A stretch of 15,003 nt of DNA from Bacteroidales bacterium GP1 (GTDB lineage Bacteria > Bacteroidota > Bacteroidia > Bacteroidales > Muribaculaceae): the NCBI GenBank assembly GCA_001701105.1, contig DAAI01000003.1, positions 22,772-37,774 on the forward strand. The letters run 5' to 3'. Each line of letters begins with the position of its first letter. Within the stretch, counting starts at the first letter, position 1. Positions 14,927 to 15,003 of the stretch are shown piece by piece. Both the position numbers and the translations under genes were made by a program. The notes beneath the pieces were generated by a model that saw only the letters and a program-made list of their open reading frames with translations, searched no databases and was not told where the DNA came from.

Positions 14927-15003
14927 TTATTTATGGAGTTTCAAGGTTGCCTTACGGATGCGCGACATTGCGGTGCGAATCAGTTCGTCGCTTGTGGCAT
15001 AGC
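14927..15003 (-). CDS. 3' end of probable class I aminotransferase (partial)
   Basis: On the minus strand the right edge encodes YATSDELIRTAMSRIRKAT, then LKLHK and TAA (14927-14929). A terminus with YATS followed by an amphipathic helix (I..AM.RI..A) is typical of class I/II PLP-dependent aminotransferases of the aspartate aminotransferase type. Only 25 codons are visible and the catalytic lysine is outside the window, so the assignment is tentative. It ends 10 nt upstream of the C10 peptidase gene on the same strand. Confidence 0.5.
   Translation of the reverse strand, partial: YATSDELIRTAMSRIRKATLKLHK

Overview
The window reads as a chromosomal segment of a gut-type Bacteroidales bacterium, most like Muribaculaceae or Prevotellaceae. 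This is inferred from sequence character, not from a database search. Supporting signs are promoters of the Bacteroidetes form (TTTG, about 20 nt, TAnnTTTG) ahead of several genes, a type IX secretion (T9SS) type A sorting domain, short LQG/LEG-R-V C-terminal tails on other secreted proteins, a SpeB-like C10 peptidase, and a signal-peptide/TPR/one-TM/AraC regulator of a kind typical of the phylum.

Layout. 1-2225: the 3' end of a small ORF followed, with a 4-nt overlap, by a complete phage-type terminase large subunit; no portal or capsid genes follow. 2406-3155: a small secreted protein of unknown function. 3490-5162: a promoter and a TPR-TM-AraC regulator split by a -1 frameshift, with an in-frame stop inside its probable signal peptide. 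5229-9298: a promoter and a very large secreted T9SS cargo protein, also split by a frameshift. 9299-9773: a strong hairpin terminator, a decayed minus-strand ORF and the promoter of the next gene. 9774-10703: a membrane-anchored coiled-coil protein. 10704-11040: a hairpin, an orphan fragment of a secreted-protein tail, and the promoter/operator of a toxin-antitoxin pair. 11086-11644: RelE/HigB-like toxin, whose natural N-terminus is cut by a TAG, and its XRE antitoxin. 11645-12120: terminator, a large imperfect hairpin, a promoter, tRNA-Gln(UUG) and its terminator. 12203-12895: a DUF2461 protein. 12892-15003 (minus strand): a C10 cysteine peptidase just downstream of the 3' end of a probable class I aminotransferase.

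How they fit. The regulator lies directly upstream of the large T9SS cargo and on the same strand, so it may control it, but both are broken as read. Lesions or remnants are concentrated in 3.5-11.4 kb: the regulator, the cargo gene, the minus-strand ORF, the orphan tail and the toxin. The genes on either side are intact. Either this is a decaying accessory block or some of the single-base lesions are consensus errors; raw reads would decide. No convincing new multi-gene system is visible. The most notable items are the clustered lesions, the retained antitoxin with a damaged toxin, the isolated but catalytically intact terminase, and the long hairpin at 11756-11827.
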